Origin: Sporosarcina sp. Te-1
GTDB taxonomy: Bacteria; Bacillota; Bacilli; Bacillales_A; Planococcaceae
Assembly (NCBI RefSeq): GCF_017498505.1
Contig: NZ_CP071798.1
Coordinates: forward strand, 3,583,501 to 3,647,500
Direction: 5' to 3'
DNA length: 64,000 nt
Position 1 is the stretch's first letter; the number at the start of each line of letters is the position of its first letter. Shown piece after piece: positions 1 through 9,263 of the stretch. The position numbers and the translations under genes are program-made. The notes beneath the pieces are model-generated. The model was given only the letters and a program-made list of their open reading frames with translations, made no database searches and had not been told where the DNA came from.

Positions 1-1
1 A

Positions 2-838
2 CCAAACTTATCGTTCTTCTTTTCCAACGGACTTGACCCGGAATATACGGTTATCGGCCGGGTAGCGCGCCGCATCTGGGCGGTCGCCATGCGGGAGAAA
101 TATGGCGCCAACGAGCGCAGCCAAAAACTAAAATATCATGTCCAGACATCGGGCAGAAGCCTGCATGCGCAAGAAATCGACTTCAATGACATCCGGACGA
201 CGCTGCAAGCCCTCATGGCACTGCAAGACAATTGCAACTCGCTCCATACGAATGCCTACGACGAAGCGATCACAACGCCAACTGAGGAGTCGGTGCGCCG
301 GGCGATGGCGATCCAAATGATCATTACGAAGGAACATGGCCTGTCCAAAAATGAAAACCCGCTTCAAGGGGCTTTCATTATTGAAGAGCTGACAGACCTG
401 GTGGAAGAAGCCGTCCTTCAGGAATTTGACCGGCTGAATGATCGTGGCGGCGTTCTCGGTTCCATGGAGACACAATACCAGCGCGGCAAAATCCAAGAGG
501 AATCGATGTACTATGAGATGAAAAAGCATTCGGGCGAATTGCCGATCATCGGGGTCAATACGTATCTCAATCCGAATCCCCCATCGGAAGAAGACATTGA
601 TAACATGGAGATCGCACGGGCGACAAAAGAAGAAAAAGAAACTCAAATCGCCAACTTGCGGTCGTTCCAAAGGCAGCATGAAGAAAAATCTGAGCAGGCG
701 CTCCACAGACTTCAGGAAGTCGCCACAACCGGCGGCAATATTTTTGGTGAGCTGATGGAAACTGTCAAAGTGGCCAGTCTTGGCCAGATCACAAACGCCC
801 TATACGAAGTCGGCGGCCAGTATAGAAGAAACATGTAA
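2..838 (+). CDS. icmF: IcmF-type fused acyl-CoA mutase, C-terminal part (5' end outside window)
   Basis: The gene is open at the left edge and 278 residues are visible. They match the C-terminal part of the B12-dependent acyl-CoA mutase large-subunit domain, with [34 protein letters not shown] and [11 protein letters not shown] in order. The lysine- and glutamate-rich tail after [10 protein letters not shown] is typical of IcmF, the fusion of isobutyryl-CoA mutase with its G-protein chaperone. The family interconverts branched and linear acyl-CoAs (isobutyryl/butyryl) in the cytoplasm. The fused N-terminal B12-binding and GTPase domains would lie upstream and cannot be seen, so a stand-alone mutase large subunit is not excluded. 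A strong terminator follows 25 bp after the stop. Confidence 0.85.
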   Translation, partial: PNLSFFFSNGLDPEYTVIGRVARRIWAVAMREKYGANERSQKLKYHVQTSGRSLHAQEIDFNDIRTTLQALMALQDNCNSLHTNAYDEAITTPTEESVRRAMAIQMIITKEHGLSKNENPLQGAFIIEELTDLVEEAVLQEFDRLNDRGGVLGSMETQYQRGKIQEESMYYEMKKHSGELPIIGVNTYLNPNPPSEEDIDNMEIARATKEEKETQIANLRSFQRQHEEKSEQALHRLQEVATTGGNIFGELMETVKVASLGQITNALYEVGGQYRRNM

Positions 839-862
839 GGAAGAGCTCACCAAGTATATGGA

Positions 863-893
863 GGACGATCCACCTGCGGATCGTCCTTTCTTC
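863..893 (+). terminator. Rho-independent terminator after icmF
   Basis: A perfect 9-bp stem GGACGATCC/GGATCGTCC with a 6-nt loop is followed by TTTCTT. It ends the acyl-CoA mutase transcript. The next 200 bp before the small membrane gene show no other feature I recognise. Confidence 0.85.
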
Positions 894-1114
894 CATGCCA
901 AGTGACTAACCGGTGAATAAATAGGGTACAGATATCATATGTAAATAGTTGGAGCGTAATTCGGCTCCATGTGCACTAAGAAAATGGCTTCGTGGGCCAT
1001 AGTAGCATGAGATATAAGGGTTCATCATTCCGAGACAATAGGCGGAAGGGACATCAAGCCTAAAACATTTTCAATTTGTTGGATTCTTAGTGGATTTTGG
1101 ATGTTCATCATTCG

Positions 1115-1120
1115 TATAAT
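1115..1120 (+). promoter_or_regulatory. Candidate -10 element (TATAAT) for the small membrane protein gene
   Basis: A perfect TATAAT lies 31 bp before the preferred ATG. No good -35 is seen at 16-18 bp upstream, so this is only a suggestion. Confidence 0.3.
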
Positions 1121-1150
1121 AAGAGTGCAAACGAAAGGGGCCTGACCGGC

Positions 1151-1315
1151 ATGAAACCGTACCATCACGTATTAATTATTCTAATCATTATTGTCCTGAT
1201 TTATTTCATGTACGGTGCCGGCTTGGGCGCAATCCCATTCCTGCTCGCGGCCTCATATCTTACCTGCCTAAGCATCAAAGAGTTTAGACAGTTCAAGAAG
1301 AGTAAAAGATGGTAG
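1151..1315 (+). CDS. Small membrane protein, 54 aa
   Basis: I chose the ATG with AAAGGGG 10 bp upstream; the frame is open further up to a TTG at 1097 that has no ribosome binding site and precedes the -10 element. The protein starts with a few polar residues, then has an Ile/Leu-rich segment (about residues 5-20) and a second hydrophobic stretch (about 23-40), and ends in a basic tail (KKSKRW). It is probably a two-helix inner-membrane protein. The family is not recognised. It stands alone between the acyl-CoA mutase and rpoE. Confidence 0.55.
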   Translation: MKPYHHVLIILIIIVLIYFMYGAGLGAIPFLLAASYLTCLSIKEFRQFKKSKRW

Positions 1316-1372
1316 CATAATAGGGACAGCTTTGTATATAATGATAAGTATGCTTATGTTCAGGGAAAGGAC

Positions 1373-1969
1373 GTGCGTCTATTGAATCTCAAAGAAATGA
1401 CAAAAGAAGAACTAGCTGAAGAATCATTGATTGACATTGCGTTTGCCATTTTAACAGAACGACGCGAACCATTGACACTTCAGCAGTTAATGGATGAAAT
1501 CCGCGAATTGACGGGTATAACTGAAGCTCAAATGCAAGACAAGCTCCTGCAATTTTATACGGACATGAATATCGACGGTAGATTCCTTGCCATCCATGAT
1601 AACCGATGGGGCCTCCGTGAATGGTATCCGGTCGATCAAATCGAAGAAGAAACTGCACCAGTCGTCAAAGTACGCAAGAAGAAAAAGAAGAAAGCATACG
1701 ATGATGAGGACGAGGAAGAAGAAGACCTCGTGGAAGAAGAAGAAGATGAATTGTTCGATGAAGAATATGATGAACTTGACGATGAAGAAGATGATGACGA
1801 CTTGGATGAGGAAGAAGACGAGGAAGACATCATTGAGATCGAAGAGGATCTAATCGATACGGACGATGAGTTGGAAATCATTCCGGACGAGGAACTCGAC
1901 ATTGACGAGGAAGAACTCGATGAGGAAGACGAAGAAGAGGAAGAATTAGAAGAGGACGAAGACCTCTAA
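1373..1969 (+). CDS. rpoE: RNA polymerase delta subunit
   Basis: The 198-residue protein has a globular N-terminal HARE-HTH domain (about residues 15-85, ending in NIDGRFLAI and WGLREWYPVDQ), a short run of lysines near residue 102, then about 90 residues that are almost all Asp and Glu. That two-part plan is diagnostic of Gram-positive RpoE, which binds RNA polymerase, displaces nucleic acids with its acidic tail and speeds recycling. The start is GTG with GGGAAAGG just upstream; a TATAAT at 1337-1342 could be its -10 box. pyrG follows, as in other Bacillales. Confidence 0.95.
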   Translation: MRLLNLKEMTKEELAEESLIDIAFAILTERREPLTLQQLMDEIRELTGITEAQMQDKLLQFYTDMNIDGRFLAIHDNRWGLREWYPVDQIEEETAPVVKVRKKKKKKAYDDEDEEEEDLVEEEEDELFDEEYDELDDEEDDDDLDEEEDEEDIIEIEEDLIDTDDELEIIPDEELDIDEEELDEEDEEEEELEEDEDL

Positions 1970-1979
1970 TAATTAATGC

Positions 1980-2008
1980 TTGACTTCGGACTCCTGAAGA
2001 ATTAAGAT
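1980..2008 (+). promoter_or_regulatory. SigA promoter of pyrG
   Basis: TTGACT (1980-1985), a 17-bp spacer and TAAGAT (2003-2008) place the transcription start on the first G of GGGCTCC at 2015. In B. subtilis and Lactococcus pyrG, transcripts start with GGGC and polymerase adds extra Gs when CTP is low. The same initial sequence at the expected distance here supports that control. Confidence 0.8.
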
Positions 2009-2014
2009 TTAATT

Positions 2015-2094
2015 GGGCTCCTTGAAAAAGGACACATGAATTCATGTATATGCGCTCCTCTTGTAGATAGACTACAATGAGGAGCTTTTTTGTT
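2015..2094 (+). promoter_or_regulatory. pyrG leader with CTP-sensitive attenuator
   Basis: The leader starts GGGCTCC (2015-2021), contains a 14-bp palindrome ACATGAATTCATGT (2034-2047), and ends in a terminator: GCTCCTC plus TTGTAG (2054-2066) pairs with CTACAA and GAGGAGC (2072-2085), with one bulged T, followed by TTTTTTG. The 5' arm holds a C/U-rich run (CTCCTCTT) that a poly-G-extended 5' end could pair with, preventing the terminator when CTP is scarce. The mechanism is known from B. subtilis pyrG; its operation here is inferred. Confidence 0.8.
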
Positions 2095-2145
2095 GTTTCA
2101 TATGCATTCGGTCACACCCCGAAAAAAGAAATGGAGGAGTTATTC

Positions 2146-3744
2146 ATGACAAAATACGTATTTATTACCGGCGGTGTCGTATCTTCGCTTGGTAAAGGAA
2201 TCAACGCAGCATCTCTCGGACGGCTTCTCAAAAACCGCGGACTACAAGTGACAATGCAAAAATTCGATCCATACATTAACATAGACCCGACGATGATGAG
2301 CCCGCTTCAACATGGAGAAGTGTTCGTCACACAAGACGGCGCTGAAACGGATCTCGACATCGGCCATTATGAGCGCTTCATTGACATTGATCTAAACAAG
2401 TACTCCAATATTACCATGGGGAAAGTATACTCGAACGTCCTTCAAAAGGAACGGAACGGTGAATACAACGGGGCGACAGTACAAGTCATTCCGCATATCA
2501 CCAATGAAATTAAGACGCTTATTAAGCGGGCAGGACAGGAAATGAAAGCAGATGTCGTCATTACGGAAATCGGGGGCAGTGTAGGCGATTTCGAATCCTT
2601 GCCGTACCTGGAAGCCATCCGTCAGATGAAAACGGATCTTGGCAAAGATGATGTCATGTATATCCACAACACGCTCATCCCGTACTTGAAGGCAGCAGGT
2701 GAAATGAAAACGAAGCCGACGCAACATAGCGTTAAGGAACTTCGCAGCCTCGGTATCCAGCCAAACATGATCGTCGTGCGCAGCGAATATCCGGTGCCGC
2801 AGGAGATGAAAGACAAAATCGCTCTTTTCTGTAACATCAAACCGGAAGAAGTTATCGAGGCACGCGACGCGGAAACTCTATATGAAGTGCCGCTCCGTTT
2901 GCACGAACAACGGATGGATGACATTGTCGTTGAATTCCTTGGACTTGAAACGAAAGCACCTGAAATGGAGAGCCTTGAGGAACTTGTCAGCCTCGTGAAA
3001 AACTTGAAGAACAAAGTACGCGTTGCCCTTGTAGGAAAATACGTAGAGCTGCAAGATGCGTATATCTCCCTCGTAGAAGCATTGCGCCACGCGGGCTATG
3101 CGTTCGATGCAGACATTGACATCAAATGGATTAATTCTGAAGAAGTGACAGAAGGCAATGTGGCAGACTTGCTGAAGGATGTAGAAGGCTTGATCGTTCC
3201 TGCCGGCTTCGGCGAACGCGGTGTGGACGGCATGATCCATGCAGTTGCTTATGCGCGCAAGCATAATTTGCCATTCCTCGGCATCGGCCTTGGCATGCAG
3301 TTGGCGGCCGTCGAATATGCCCGCGATGTCATGGGCCTCGGCAATGCACATTCTGTTGAATTTGATGCGCATACGAAAGATCCGATCTTCGTCATCCACC
3401 CGGATTTCAGAGGAAGAGAAGACGAAAGCACACTCCGTCTCGGCGGCTATCCTTGTGAAATCAAAAAAGGCACAAAAACATACGAAGCGTATGGCAAAGA
3501 CTTCGTAGAAGAGCGCCATCGCCACCGGTATGAATTCAACACTGCATATAAAGAGCAATTTGAGAAAGCGGGCATGATTGTATCCGGAATCAGCCCTGAT
3601 CAGCGGCTCGTCGAAATTATGGAACTGCCAAGCCACCCATTCTTCATCGGCTGCCAATTCCATCCTGAATACGTATCACGTCCGACACGTCCGCAACCGC
3701 TCATTCGCGATTTTGTCAACGCTGCGCTTCACCAAAATCAATAA
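2146..3744 (+). CDS. pyrG: CTP synthase (glutaminase Cys replaced by Gly)
   Basis: The enzyme makes CTP from UTP, ATP and an amino-group donor in the cytoplasm. The start is ATG 2146, with GGAGG nine bases upstream; an earlier in-frame start would lie inside the attenuator. The length of 532 aa is normal. The N-terminal synthetase domain shows [10 protein letters not shown] and [16 protein letters not shown]. The C-terminal class-I glutaminase domain keeps His506 and Glu508 (FHPEYVSRP) but reads GIGLGMQ where the family has GICLGMQ. Residue 381 is therefore Gly (codon GGC, 3286-3288) in place of the catalytic nucleophile. As written, the protein should use free ammonia but not glutamine. A single T-to-G change or sequencing error would explain it. 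Confidence 0.95.
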   Translation: MTKYVFITGGVVSSLGKGINAASLGRLLKNRGLQVTMQKFDPYINIDPTMMSPLQHGEVFVTQDGAETDLDIGHYERFIDIDLNKYSNITMGKVYSNVLQKERNGEYNGATVQVIPHITNEIKTLIKRAGQEMKADVVITEIGGSVGDFESLPYLEAIRQMKTDLGKDDVMYIHNTLIPYLKAAGEMKTKPTQHSVKELRSLGIQPNMIVVRSEYPVPQEMKDKIALFCNIKPEEVIEARDAETLYEVPLRLHEQRMDDIVVEFLGLETKAPEMESLEELVSLVKNLKNKVRVALVGKYVELQDAYISLVEALRHAGYAFDADIDIKWINSEEVTEGNVADLLKDVEGLIVPAGFGERGVDGMIHAVAYARKHNLPFLGIGLGMQLAAVEYARDVMGLGNAHSVEFDAHTKDPIFVIHPDFRGREDESTLRLGGYPCEIKKGTKTYEAYGKDFVEERHRHRYEFNTAYKEQFEKAGMIVSGISPDQRLVEIMELPSHPFFIGCQFHPEYVSRPTRPQPLIRDFVNAALHQNQ

Positions 3745-3749
3745 TACGA

Positions 3750-3786
3750 AACCCGACTGCAACGAAAGAGCAGTCGGGTTTTTTTC
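3750..3786 (+). terminator. Rho-independent terminator after pyrG
   Basis: AACCCGACTGC pairs with GCAGTCGGGTT (11 bp) around a 9-nt loop, followed by T5. Confidence 0.9.
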
Positions 3787-3840
3787 TCCAAAAACAAAAC
3801 CCCACACCGGTGCATCCCGATGTGGAGTCCTCCAACGATT

Positions 3841-4359
3841 TCAATCTTTGTCCATTACCATTTCGTCATAGGCCATTTTCACAGCTTCATATATGAACAA
3901 CGCTGCCAAAGCATGCGGCTGGACGATACGTTCACCAGTCGGGCCGGGCAATAGTCCTTTTGTTAAACCTGTTGGAATATACGTATAAGCCAAATCGGAA
4001 AGTTCATTTTGCTCGCCAGCTTTCTCGCCGGCCGTAGCTGCAAAAGGAATAAACTGTTCCGCCAGATGCCGGGCGAGTGCTAAGGCGCGATCATCTTGCG
4101 CCGATCTCGCAAGAATCCAGACGCGATCAGCTGAACTGATGTCCATATTGTCTTCGTAACGAATTGCCCCCTGAAACGGTTCTGCTCCGAATTGGGCAGA
4201 AAGTAATACCGCTTCCATTTCATCAAAAACAGCAAAAATGACACGTCCTTCTCCGATGGCCGCTTGGGCAAGTAGGCGTGCAGTCTCCTCGATGGGCTCC
4301 TCGCCAGCTGTCCCGATGCGTTGTAATAATCCACCGACTTGGGTCGTCAATATTTTCAC
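3841..4359 (-). CDS. ywjG: DUF2529 family protein (YwjG-like)
   Basis: The protein has 172 residues and is read from the minus strand between pyrG and spo0F, the same place as ywjG in B. subtilis. The N-terminal KILTTQVGGLL, the VIFAVFDEMEAV segment and the C-terminal HALAALFIYEAVKMAYDEM give an alpha/beta protein resembling sugar-isomerase (SIS-like) folds. No function is established. I chose the GTG at 4359 because GAGGTGG lies 6 bp upstream; a GTG three codons earlier is possible. It converges on pyrG and diverges from spo0F. Confidence 0.8.
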   Translation of the reverse strand: MKILTTQVGGLLQRIGTAGEEPIEETARLLAQAAIGEGRVIFAVFDEMEAVLLSAQFGAEPFQGAIRYEDNMDISSADRVWILARSAQDDRALALARHLAEQFIPFAATAGEKAGEQNELSDLAYTYIPTGLTKGLLPGPTGERIVQPHALAALFIYEAVKMAYDEMVMDKD

Positions 4360-4490
4360 AATTACCACCTCGCGTTTTATTATAAGATGTCCTTCGGAAG
4401 AACCATACTATTTCAACTTATTTTTGCGCATGAGAAAATAATGGATATAATTCCATCTTGTCTCAAAGACAAGACAATTTGCAAGAGAAA

Positions 4491-4519
4491 GAAGGATTTA
4501 CTGATGTCATGTCAAATAA
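4491..4519 (+). promoter_or_regulatory. Candidate SigH promoter of spo0F
   Basis: A -35-like GAAGGATTT (4491-4499) fits the SigH consensus RnAGGAwWW. Eleven bases later GTCAAATAA (4511-4519) fits RnnGAATww with one mismatch. In B. subtilis spo0F is transcribed by SigH at the onset of sporulation. The match is good but a short motif, so it is an inference. Confidence 0.5.
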
Positions 4520-4558
4520 GTATATGGGGGAGTAATAGTATAAAAAGGGGTGCTTCAT

Positions 4559-4921
4559 GTGAGAAGTTTGTTAATCGTCGATGACCAAACCGGAATCCGA
4601 CTATTACTCGAAGAAGTTTTTAAACGGGAGGGCTTTAATACGCGGCTTGCAGCAAATGGGACAGAGGCACTTCAATCCGTAGAAGAGAACAAACCGGATT
4701 GTGTTTTATTGGACATGAAAATGCCTGGCATGGACGGAATTGAAGTGTTGAAAAGGATCAAAAAGGGATGGCCGGACGTACCGGTGATTATGATGACAGC
4801 GTATGGGGAAATTGAACTGACGGAAAATGCCATTGACATTGGAGCAGCACAGTATTTTACCAAGCCCTTCAATATTTACGAAGTACGCGATGCCGTGATC
4901 GGAATGTTTGAGCAGGATTGA
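4559..4921 (+). CDS. spo0F: Sporulation phosphorelay response regulator Spo0F
   Basis: This 120-aa protein is a single receiver domain with no output domain. It has the acidic pair Asp8-Asp9, phosphoacceptor Asp52 (VLLDMKMPG), Thr80 (MMTAYG) and Lys102 (FTKPF). Together with its position before fbaA this identifies Spo0F, the relay protein that takes phosphate from sporulation kinases and passes it to Spo0B. I chose GTG 4559 because AAGGGG lies 8 bp upstream; a GTG at 4550 overlaps that site. A SigH-like promoter precedes it. Confidence 0.92.
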   Translation: MRSLLIVDDQTGIRLLLEEVFKREGFNTRLAANGTEALQSVEENKPDCVLLDMKMPGMDGIEVLKRIKKGWPDVPVIMMTAYGEIELTENAIDIGAAQYFTKPFNIYEVRDAVIGMFEQD

Positions 4922-4989
4922 TCAGCCGCATTGCGGGTTCTCAGTCTTTTTATTGAAAAATCGAGATAGACATGAAACCGTCTGCAAAC

Positions 4990-5019
4990 ACGGACAGTAG
5001 TAAATACTGTCTGTTTTTG
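4990..5019 (+). terminator. Rho-independent terminator after spo0F
   Basis: ACGGACAGTA pairs with TACTGTCTGT (one G-U pair) around GTAAA and is followed by TTTTG. Confidence 0.75.
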
Positions 5020-5093
5020 TTATGATAAATGAGGTAAATAACGTGAATGAAACAACCTAACAACAAAGTTCATTATCCAAAGGAGGAAATTCC

Positions 5094-5951
5094 ATGGCAC
5101 TCGTTTCAATGAAGGAAATGATGATCAAAGGAAAAAAAGAAGGGTACGCAATCGGTCAGTTCAATTTAAACAATCTTGAATATACGCAGGCGATCCTTCA
5201 AGCGGCAGAAGAGGAAAAATCTCCTGTTATCCTGGGAGTCTCCGAAGGTGCCGGCCGTTACATGGGTGGCTTCACGACTGTCGTCAACATGGTGAAAGGC
5301 TTGATGCATGATTATAATATCACTGTGCCGGTCGCTATCCACCTTGACCACGGTTCCAGCTTTGAAAAATGCAAAGAGGCAATCGATGCAGGGTTCACTT
5401 CCGTCATGATCGATGCTTCCTCGAAATCTTTGGAAGAAAATATAGCAATTACGAAGCAAGTCGTAGAATACGCCCATGCAAAAGGCGTGTCCGTTGAAGC
5501 GGAATTGGGCGTCGTTGGCGGCCAGGAAGATGATGTGGTAGCGTCTGGCGTCATCTATGCAGACCCGGCGGAATGCAAGCAGCTTGTGGACGCGACAGGC
5601 ATCGACTGCCTAGCTCCGGCTCTTGGATCCGTACATGGACCATATAAAGGAGAACCAAATCTTGGCTTCAAGGAGATGGAGGAAATCTCAGGTCAATCCG
5701 ATTTGCCGCTCGTTCTGCATGGCGGAACAGGCATTCCGACAAAAGATATCCAACGCGCCATCTCACTCGGTACGGCGAAAATCAACGTCAATACAGAAAA
5801 TCAAATTGAGGGCACAAAAGCGGTTCGCGAAGTATTGAATGCTGATTCTGACGTCTATGATCCACGGAAGTATTTGGCACCTATGCGAGATGTCATTAAA
5901 AAGACGGTTATTGGCAAAATGCGTGAATTCGGAAGCTCGCAAAAAGCATAA
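5094..5951 (+). CDS. fbaA: Class II fructose-bisphosphate aldolase
   Basis: The 285-aa cytoplasmic enzyme splits fructose-1,6-bisphosphate into dihydroxyacetone phosphate and glyceraldehyde-3-phosphate in glycolysis, and runs in reverse in gluconeogenesis. The class II metal site is visible: LDHGSS (Asp85, His86), SVEAELG, and VHGPYKG and VLHGGTG with their His ligands, then [17 protein letters not shown] sits 7 bp before the ATG. It is followed by a transaldolase gene and, further on, glpX, so opposing steps of hexose-phosphate metabolism are grouped here. Confidence 0.97.
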   Translation: MALVSMKEMMIKGKKEGYAIGQFNLNNLEYTQAILQAAEEEKSPVILGVSEGAGRYMGGFTTVVNMVKGLMHDYNITVPVAIHLDHGSSFEKCKEAIDAGFTSVMIDASSKSLEENIAITKQVVEYAHAKGVSVEAELGVVGGQEDDVVASGVIYADPAECKQLVDATGIDCLAPALGSVHGPYKGEPNLGFKEMEEISGQSDLPLVLHGGTGIPTKDIQRAISLGTAKINVNTENQIEGTKAVREVLNADSDVYDPRKYLAPMRDVIKKTVIGKMREFGSSQKA

Positions 5952-5967
5952 GCGAATTTGACATAGG

Positions 5968-6002
5968 AGGAGAAGCATCATCAGGTGCATTCTCCTTCTT
6001 TA
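5968..6002 (+). terminator. Rho-independent terminator between fbaA and the transaldolase gene
   Basis: AGGAGAA-GCA pairs with TGC-(A)-TTCTCCT around an 8-nt loop, followed by TCTTTT. The U-tract is imperfect, so some read-through is likely. Confidence 0.6.
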
Positions 6003-6057
6003 CCATCGGGATTCGTTTTCAGAACAATCATGAGAATTCAACAGGGAGGATATAAGC

Positions 6058-6705
6058 ATGAAGTTTTTTATCGATACAGCGAATTTTGAAGAGATTAAGG
6101 AAGCACACAGTTGGGGCATTCTATCGGGAGTGACGACCAACCCTTCACTAGTAGCCAAGGAGAATGTTTCATTTCATGATCGGCTTCGTGAAATTACAGC
6201 ACTTGTACCTGGGTCCGTCAGTGCCGAAGTCATCTCCCTCGATGCAGAAGGAATGATCAAGGAAGGCCGGGAGCTTGCAAAAATCGCACCGAATATTACT
6301 GTGAAATTGCCAATGACGCCGGAAGGATTGAAAGCTTGTTCCGTGTTTTCGAAAGAAGGCATTAAAACAAATGTCACCCTCATTTTTAGTGCCAATCAAG
6401 CACTTTTGGCTGCACGGGCAGGAGCTACATACGTATCGCCATTCCTCGGCAGACTCGATGATATTGGGCAGGAAGGGATCCAGCTGATCAGCACGATCGC
6501 GGACATCTTCACGATTCACAATATCGATACGGAAATCATCGCGGCATCCATTCGCGGACCGCAACATATCACAGATGCAGCACTCGCTGGTGCTCACATC
6601 GCAACGACGCCGTTCAAAGTGCTGCAGCAATTATTCCACCATCCATTAACGGATAAAGGGATCGAACAGTTTCTAAAGGATTGGGAAGCTAGAGGACACA
6701 AGTGA
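6058..6705 (+). CDS. tal: Transaldolase (small FSA/TalC type)
   Basis: The 215-aa protein belongs to the short transaldolase family: it starts MKFFIDTAN, has TTNPS at 26-30 and the Schiff-base lysine Lys83 in [10 protein letters not shown]. It transfers a three-carbon dihydroxyacetone unit between sugar phosphates in the non-oxidative pentose phosphate pathway. Members of this family can instead be fructose-6-phosphate aldolases, which sequence reading cannot exclude. GGGAGG lies upstream of the ATG. It corresponds in position to ywjH of B. subtilis, between fbaA and the second murA. Confidence 0.88.
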   Translation: MKFFIDTANFEEIKEAHSWGILSGVTTNPSLVAKENVSFHDRLREITALVPGSVSAEVISLDAEGMIKEGRELAKIAPNITVKLPMTPEGLKACSVFSKEGIKTNVTLIFSANQALLAARAGATYVSPFLGRLDDIGQEGIQLISTIADIFTIHNIDTEIIAASIRGPQHITDAALAGAHIATTPFKVLQQLFHHPLTDKGIEQFLKDWEARGHK

Positions 6706-6724
6706 TTTACCAAAGGAGACAGAA

Positions 6725-8002
6725 ATGGACGTTTACAAAATCAAAGGCGGGAAGCCTTTACGTGGTAAGATAAAGGTCAGTGGAGCTAAAAATAGCGCGG
6801 TCGCCCTGATTCCGGCTTCCATCCTGGCATCTTCTCCTGTAACAATTGAAGGACTGCCTGAAATCTCGGATGTTTTCACATTGCAAACACTCCTGGAGGA
6901 TATTGGTGGACATGTTGAATTTAGCGGCGGCCAAATGGTGATTGATCCAAGGGAAATGGTTGCCATGCCGATGCCGAATGGGAACGTCAAAAAACTTCGC
7001 GCTTCCTATTATTTGATGGGCGCTATGCTCGGCCGGTTCAAACATGCAGCAATCGGCCTGCCGGGCGGCTGCCATTTGGGCCCTCGCCCAATCGATCAAC
7101 ATATTAAAGGCTTTGAAGCGCTCGGTGCAAAAGTGACGAATGAACACGGGGCCATTTACTTGCGTGCTGATGAACTGCGCGGCGCCAAGATTTATCTGGA
7201 TGTTGTCAGCGTCGGAGCAACGATCAATATCATGCTGGCGGCTGTCCTGGCTAAAGGGCGCACCGTCATTGAAAACGCGGCAAAGGAACCGGAAATCATC
7301 GACGTTGCGACGTTGCTATCCAATATGGGCGCCAAGATCAAAGGAGCAGGTACAAACGTTATCCGGATTGATGGTGTGGAACAATTGAATGGGACGAAAC
7401 ATACAATTATTCCAGACCGTATTGAGGCCGGGACGTTTATGATCATGGCAGCTGCTGTCGGGGACGGGATTACCATTGATAACGTCATCCCGTTACATGT
7501 GGAAGCATTGACGGCAAAATTACGTGAAATGGGCGTCGAAGTCGAGGAGAAGGAAGAACAGATTTTTATTCCAAAAACGGCGAATCTCCAAGCGGTCGAC
7601 GTCAAGACGCTTGTCTATCCAGGGTTTCCGACCGATCTCCAGCAGCCGTTTTCCGTTCTGTTATCTCAAGCGACCGGCTCGTCTGTCATTACCGATACGA
7701 TCTATTCGGCCCGCTTCAAGCAGATTGATGAATTGCGCCGTATGAGTGCGGACAGCCGGGTGGAAGGCCAATCGGTCATCTTATCCGGACCGACTGAGCT
7801 CGAGGCGGCGACAGTCCGGGCTTCTGATTTGCGCGCAGGAGCTGCTCTCGTCATTGCGGGGCTCCTGGCAAACGGTGAAACAGAAATCCAGGAAATCCAG
7901 CATATCGAACGCGGCTATAGTACGCTGATCGACAAACTGCAGGGCATCGGGGCGGATATTTGGAAGGAAACCGTTCCTGAAAAGGCTGTCGTGCAGGAAT
8001 AA
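6725..8002 (+). CDS. murA2: UDP-N-acetylglucosamine 1-carboxyvinyltransferase, second paralogue
   Basis: The 425-aa enzyme adds enolpyruvate from PEP to UDP-GlcNAc, the first committed step of peptidoglycan synthesis. It has the EPSP-synthase-like fold with [12 protein letters not shown] (Lys22) at the N terminus and the catalytic loop [13 protein letters not shown] with Cys116, the fosfomycin target. It starts 19 bp after the transaldolase gene, with AAAGGAGA before the ATG. A second copy with its own catalytic Cys lies at 36.4 kb after the atp operon. Low-GC Gram-positives commonly carry two MurA enzymes, and this is the copy equivalent to B. subtilis murAB. Confidence 0.95.
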   Translation: MDVYKIKGGKPLRGKIKVSGAKNSAVALIPASILASSPVTIEGLPEISDVFTLQTLLEDIGGHVEFSGGQMVIDPREMVAMPMPNGNVKKLRASYYLMGAMLGRFKHAAIGLPGGCHLGPRPIDQHIKGFEALGAKVTNEHGAIYLRADELRGAKIYLDVVSVGATINIMLAAVLAKGRTVIENAAKEPEIIDVATLLSNMGAKIKGAGTNVIRIDGVEQLNGTKHTIIPDRIEAGTFMIMAAAVGDGITIDNVIPLHVEALTAKLREMGVEVEEKEEQIFIPKTANLQAVDVKTLVYPGFPTDLQQPFSVLLSQATGSSVITDTIYSARFKQIDELRRMSADSRVEGQSVILSGPTELEAATVRASDLRAGAALVIAGLLANGETEIQEIQHIERGYSTLIDKLQGIGADIWKETVPEKAVVQE

Positions 8003-8036
8003 ACAGCCTATCATCATGATAAATGGTGTAACGTAT

Positions 8037-8067
8037 TTGATTCAGCAAGACCGTACTGTGCTATACT
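8037..8067 (+). promoter_or_regulatory. Promoter of glpX with extended -10
   Basis: TTGATT (8037-8042) is followed by TGCTATACT (TATACT at 8062-8067). The spacer is long (19 bp), but the TGn extension compensates. Confidence 0.55.
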
Positions 8068-8128
8068 ATTACATGACAAAACTTACGGATTGGATCAATA
8101 GACCGTAAACCCGGGAGGAACACTTAAA

Positions 8129-9088
8129 ATGGAACGCAGTTTATCGATGGAATTAGTACGTGTAACAGAGGCGGCGGCAGTATCAGCTTCCCGCTGGATG
8201 GGACGCGGGTTAAAAAATGAAGCGGATGATGCCGCAACAACCGCGATGCGCACTGTGTTCGATACGATACCGATGCAAGGAGTCGTTGTCATCGGTGAAG
8301 GGGAAATGGACGAAGCACCGATGCTTTATATCGGTGAAGAACTAGGAATGGGCCACGGTCCAGCAGTGGATGTCGCAGTTGACCCGCTTGAAGGGACCAA
8401 CATCGTGGCTTCTGGCGGATGGAATGCACTTGCAGTTATTGCTATTGCGGACCGAGGCAATCTATTGCATGCGCCGGATATGTATATGAATAAAATCGCG
8501 GTCGGCCCGGAATCGGTCGGTAAAGTGGATATTGACGCATCTGTCACAGACAATTTACGTGCAGTCGCGAAGGCAAAAAACAAAGATATTGAAGACGTGG
8601 TGGCCACCATCCTTCATCGGGACCGCCACTCGAAGATCGTGGAGGAAATCCGTGCTGCGGGCGCAAGAATCAAACTCATCAACGATGGGGATGTCGCAGC
8701 AGCAATTAATACTGCATTCGATGATACAGGCGTTGACATCTTGTTCGGCTTGGGCGGTGCACCGGAAGGCGTCATCGCAGCGGTCGGCTTGAAATGTCTT
8801 GGCGGAGAAATTCAAGGACGCCTCGTGCCAACCAGCGATGCAGAAGTAGAACGATGCAAGAAAATGGGCATCGACATTAACCAAGTGCTTCGAATGGAAG
8901 ACCTCGTAAAAGGGGATGACGCCATTTTCGCAGCAACTGGTGTCACGGATGGAGAATTGCTTCGCGGTGTCCGCTTCACTGGCGGATATAGTGAAACGCA
9001 TTCGCTTGTCATGCGTTCTAAATCAGGAACCATCCGATTCGTCGAAGGACGCCATAGCATGAAGAAGAAACCAAAACTGGTGCTTTGA
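8129..9088 (+). CDS. glpX: Class II fructose-1,6-bisphosphatase
   Basis: This 319-aa GlpX-family enzyme hydrolyses fructose-1,6-bisphosphate to fructose-6-phosphate in gluconeogenesis. The metal-binding residues are visible in GEGEMDEAP (57-65) and DPLEGTN (85-91), and the sugar-binding part in [18 protein letters not shown] lies 11 bp before the ATG. It has its own promoter and is followed by rho. Confidence 0.95.
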   Translation: MERSLSMELVRVTEAAAVSASRWMGRGLKNEADDAATTAMRTVFDTIPMQGVVVIGEGEMDEAPMLYIGEELGMGHGPAVDVAVDPLEGTNIVASGGWNALAVIAIADRGNLLHAPDMYMNKIAVGPESVGKVDIDASVTDNLRAVAKAKNKDIEDVVATILHRDRHSKIVEEIRAAGARIKLINDGDVAAAINTAFDDTGVDILFGLGGAPEGVIAAVGLKCLGGEIQGRLVPTSDAEVERCKKMGIDINQVLRMEDLVKGDDAIFAATGVTDGELLRGVRFTGGYSETHSLVMRSKSGTIRFVEGRHSMKKKPKLVL

Positions 9089-9160
9089 TTAATCAAAGAC
9101 ATAAGGTACGAGTTATCCACGGCAGTCTCTTAGGAATTTCCTAGATAACAACCTCAACCC

Positions 9161-9180
9161 GCCCGGCGTCCTAGCCGGGC
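9161..9180 (+). other. GC-rich hairpin in the rho 5' region
   Basis: A perfect 7-bp stem GCCCGGC/GCCGGGC with a 6-nt loop lies 84 bp before rho. No U-tract follows, so it is not a classical terminator. A DnaA-box-like TTATCCACG sits at 9113-9121. The role is unknown; a part in rho autoregulation is conceivable. Confidence 0.45.
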
Positions 9181-9263
9181 AAACTTCTATTGAAAAGGAT
9201 CGCCTACCCAACTGTATCAACCTCACATAACTTATCAATTTAAAAAAGAGTGGTGCCAAACTT

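Noticed and set aside
1636..1902. Serine-rich minus-strand frame
   Set aside because: It is the antisense of the Asp/Glu tail of rpoE.
2077..2145. Upstream start for pyrG
   Set aside because: It would start inside the attenuator stem; ATG 2146 has GGAGG and matches the family N terminus.
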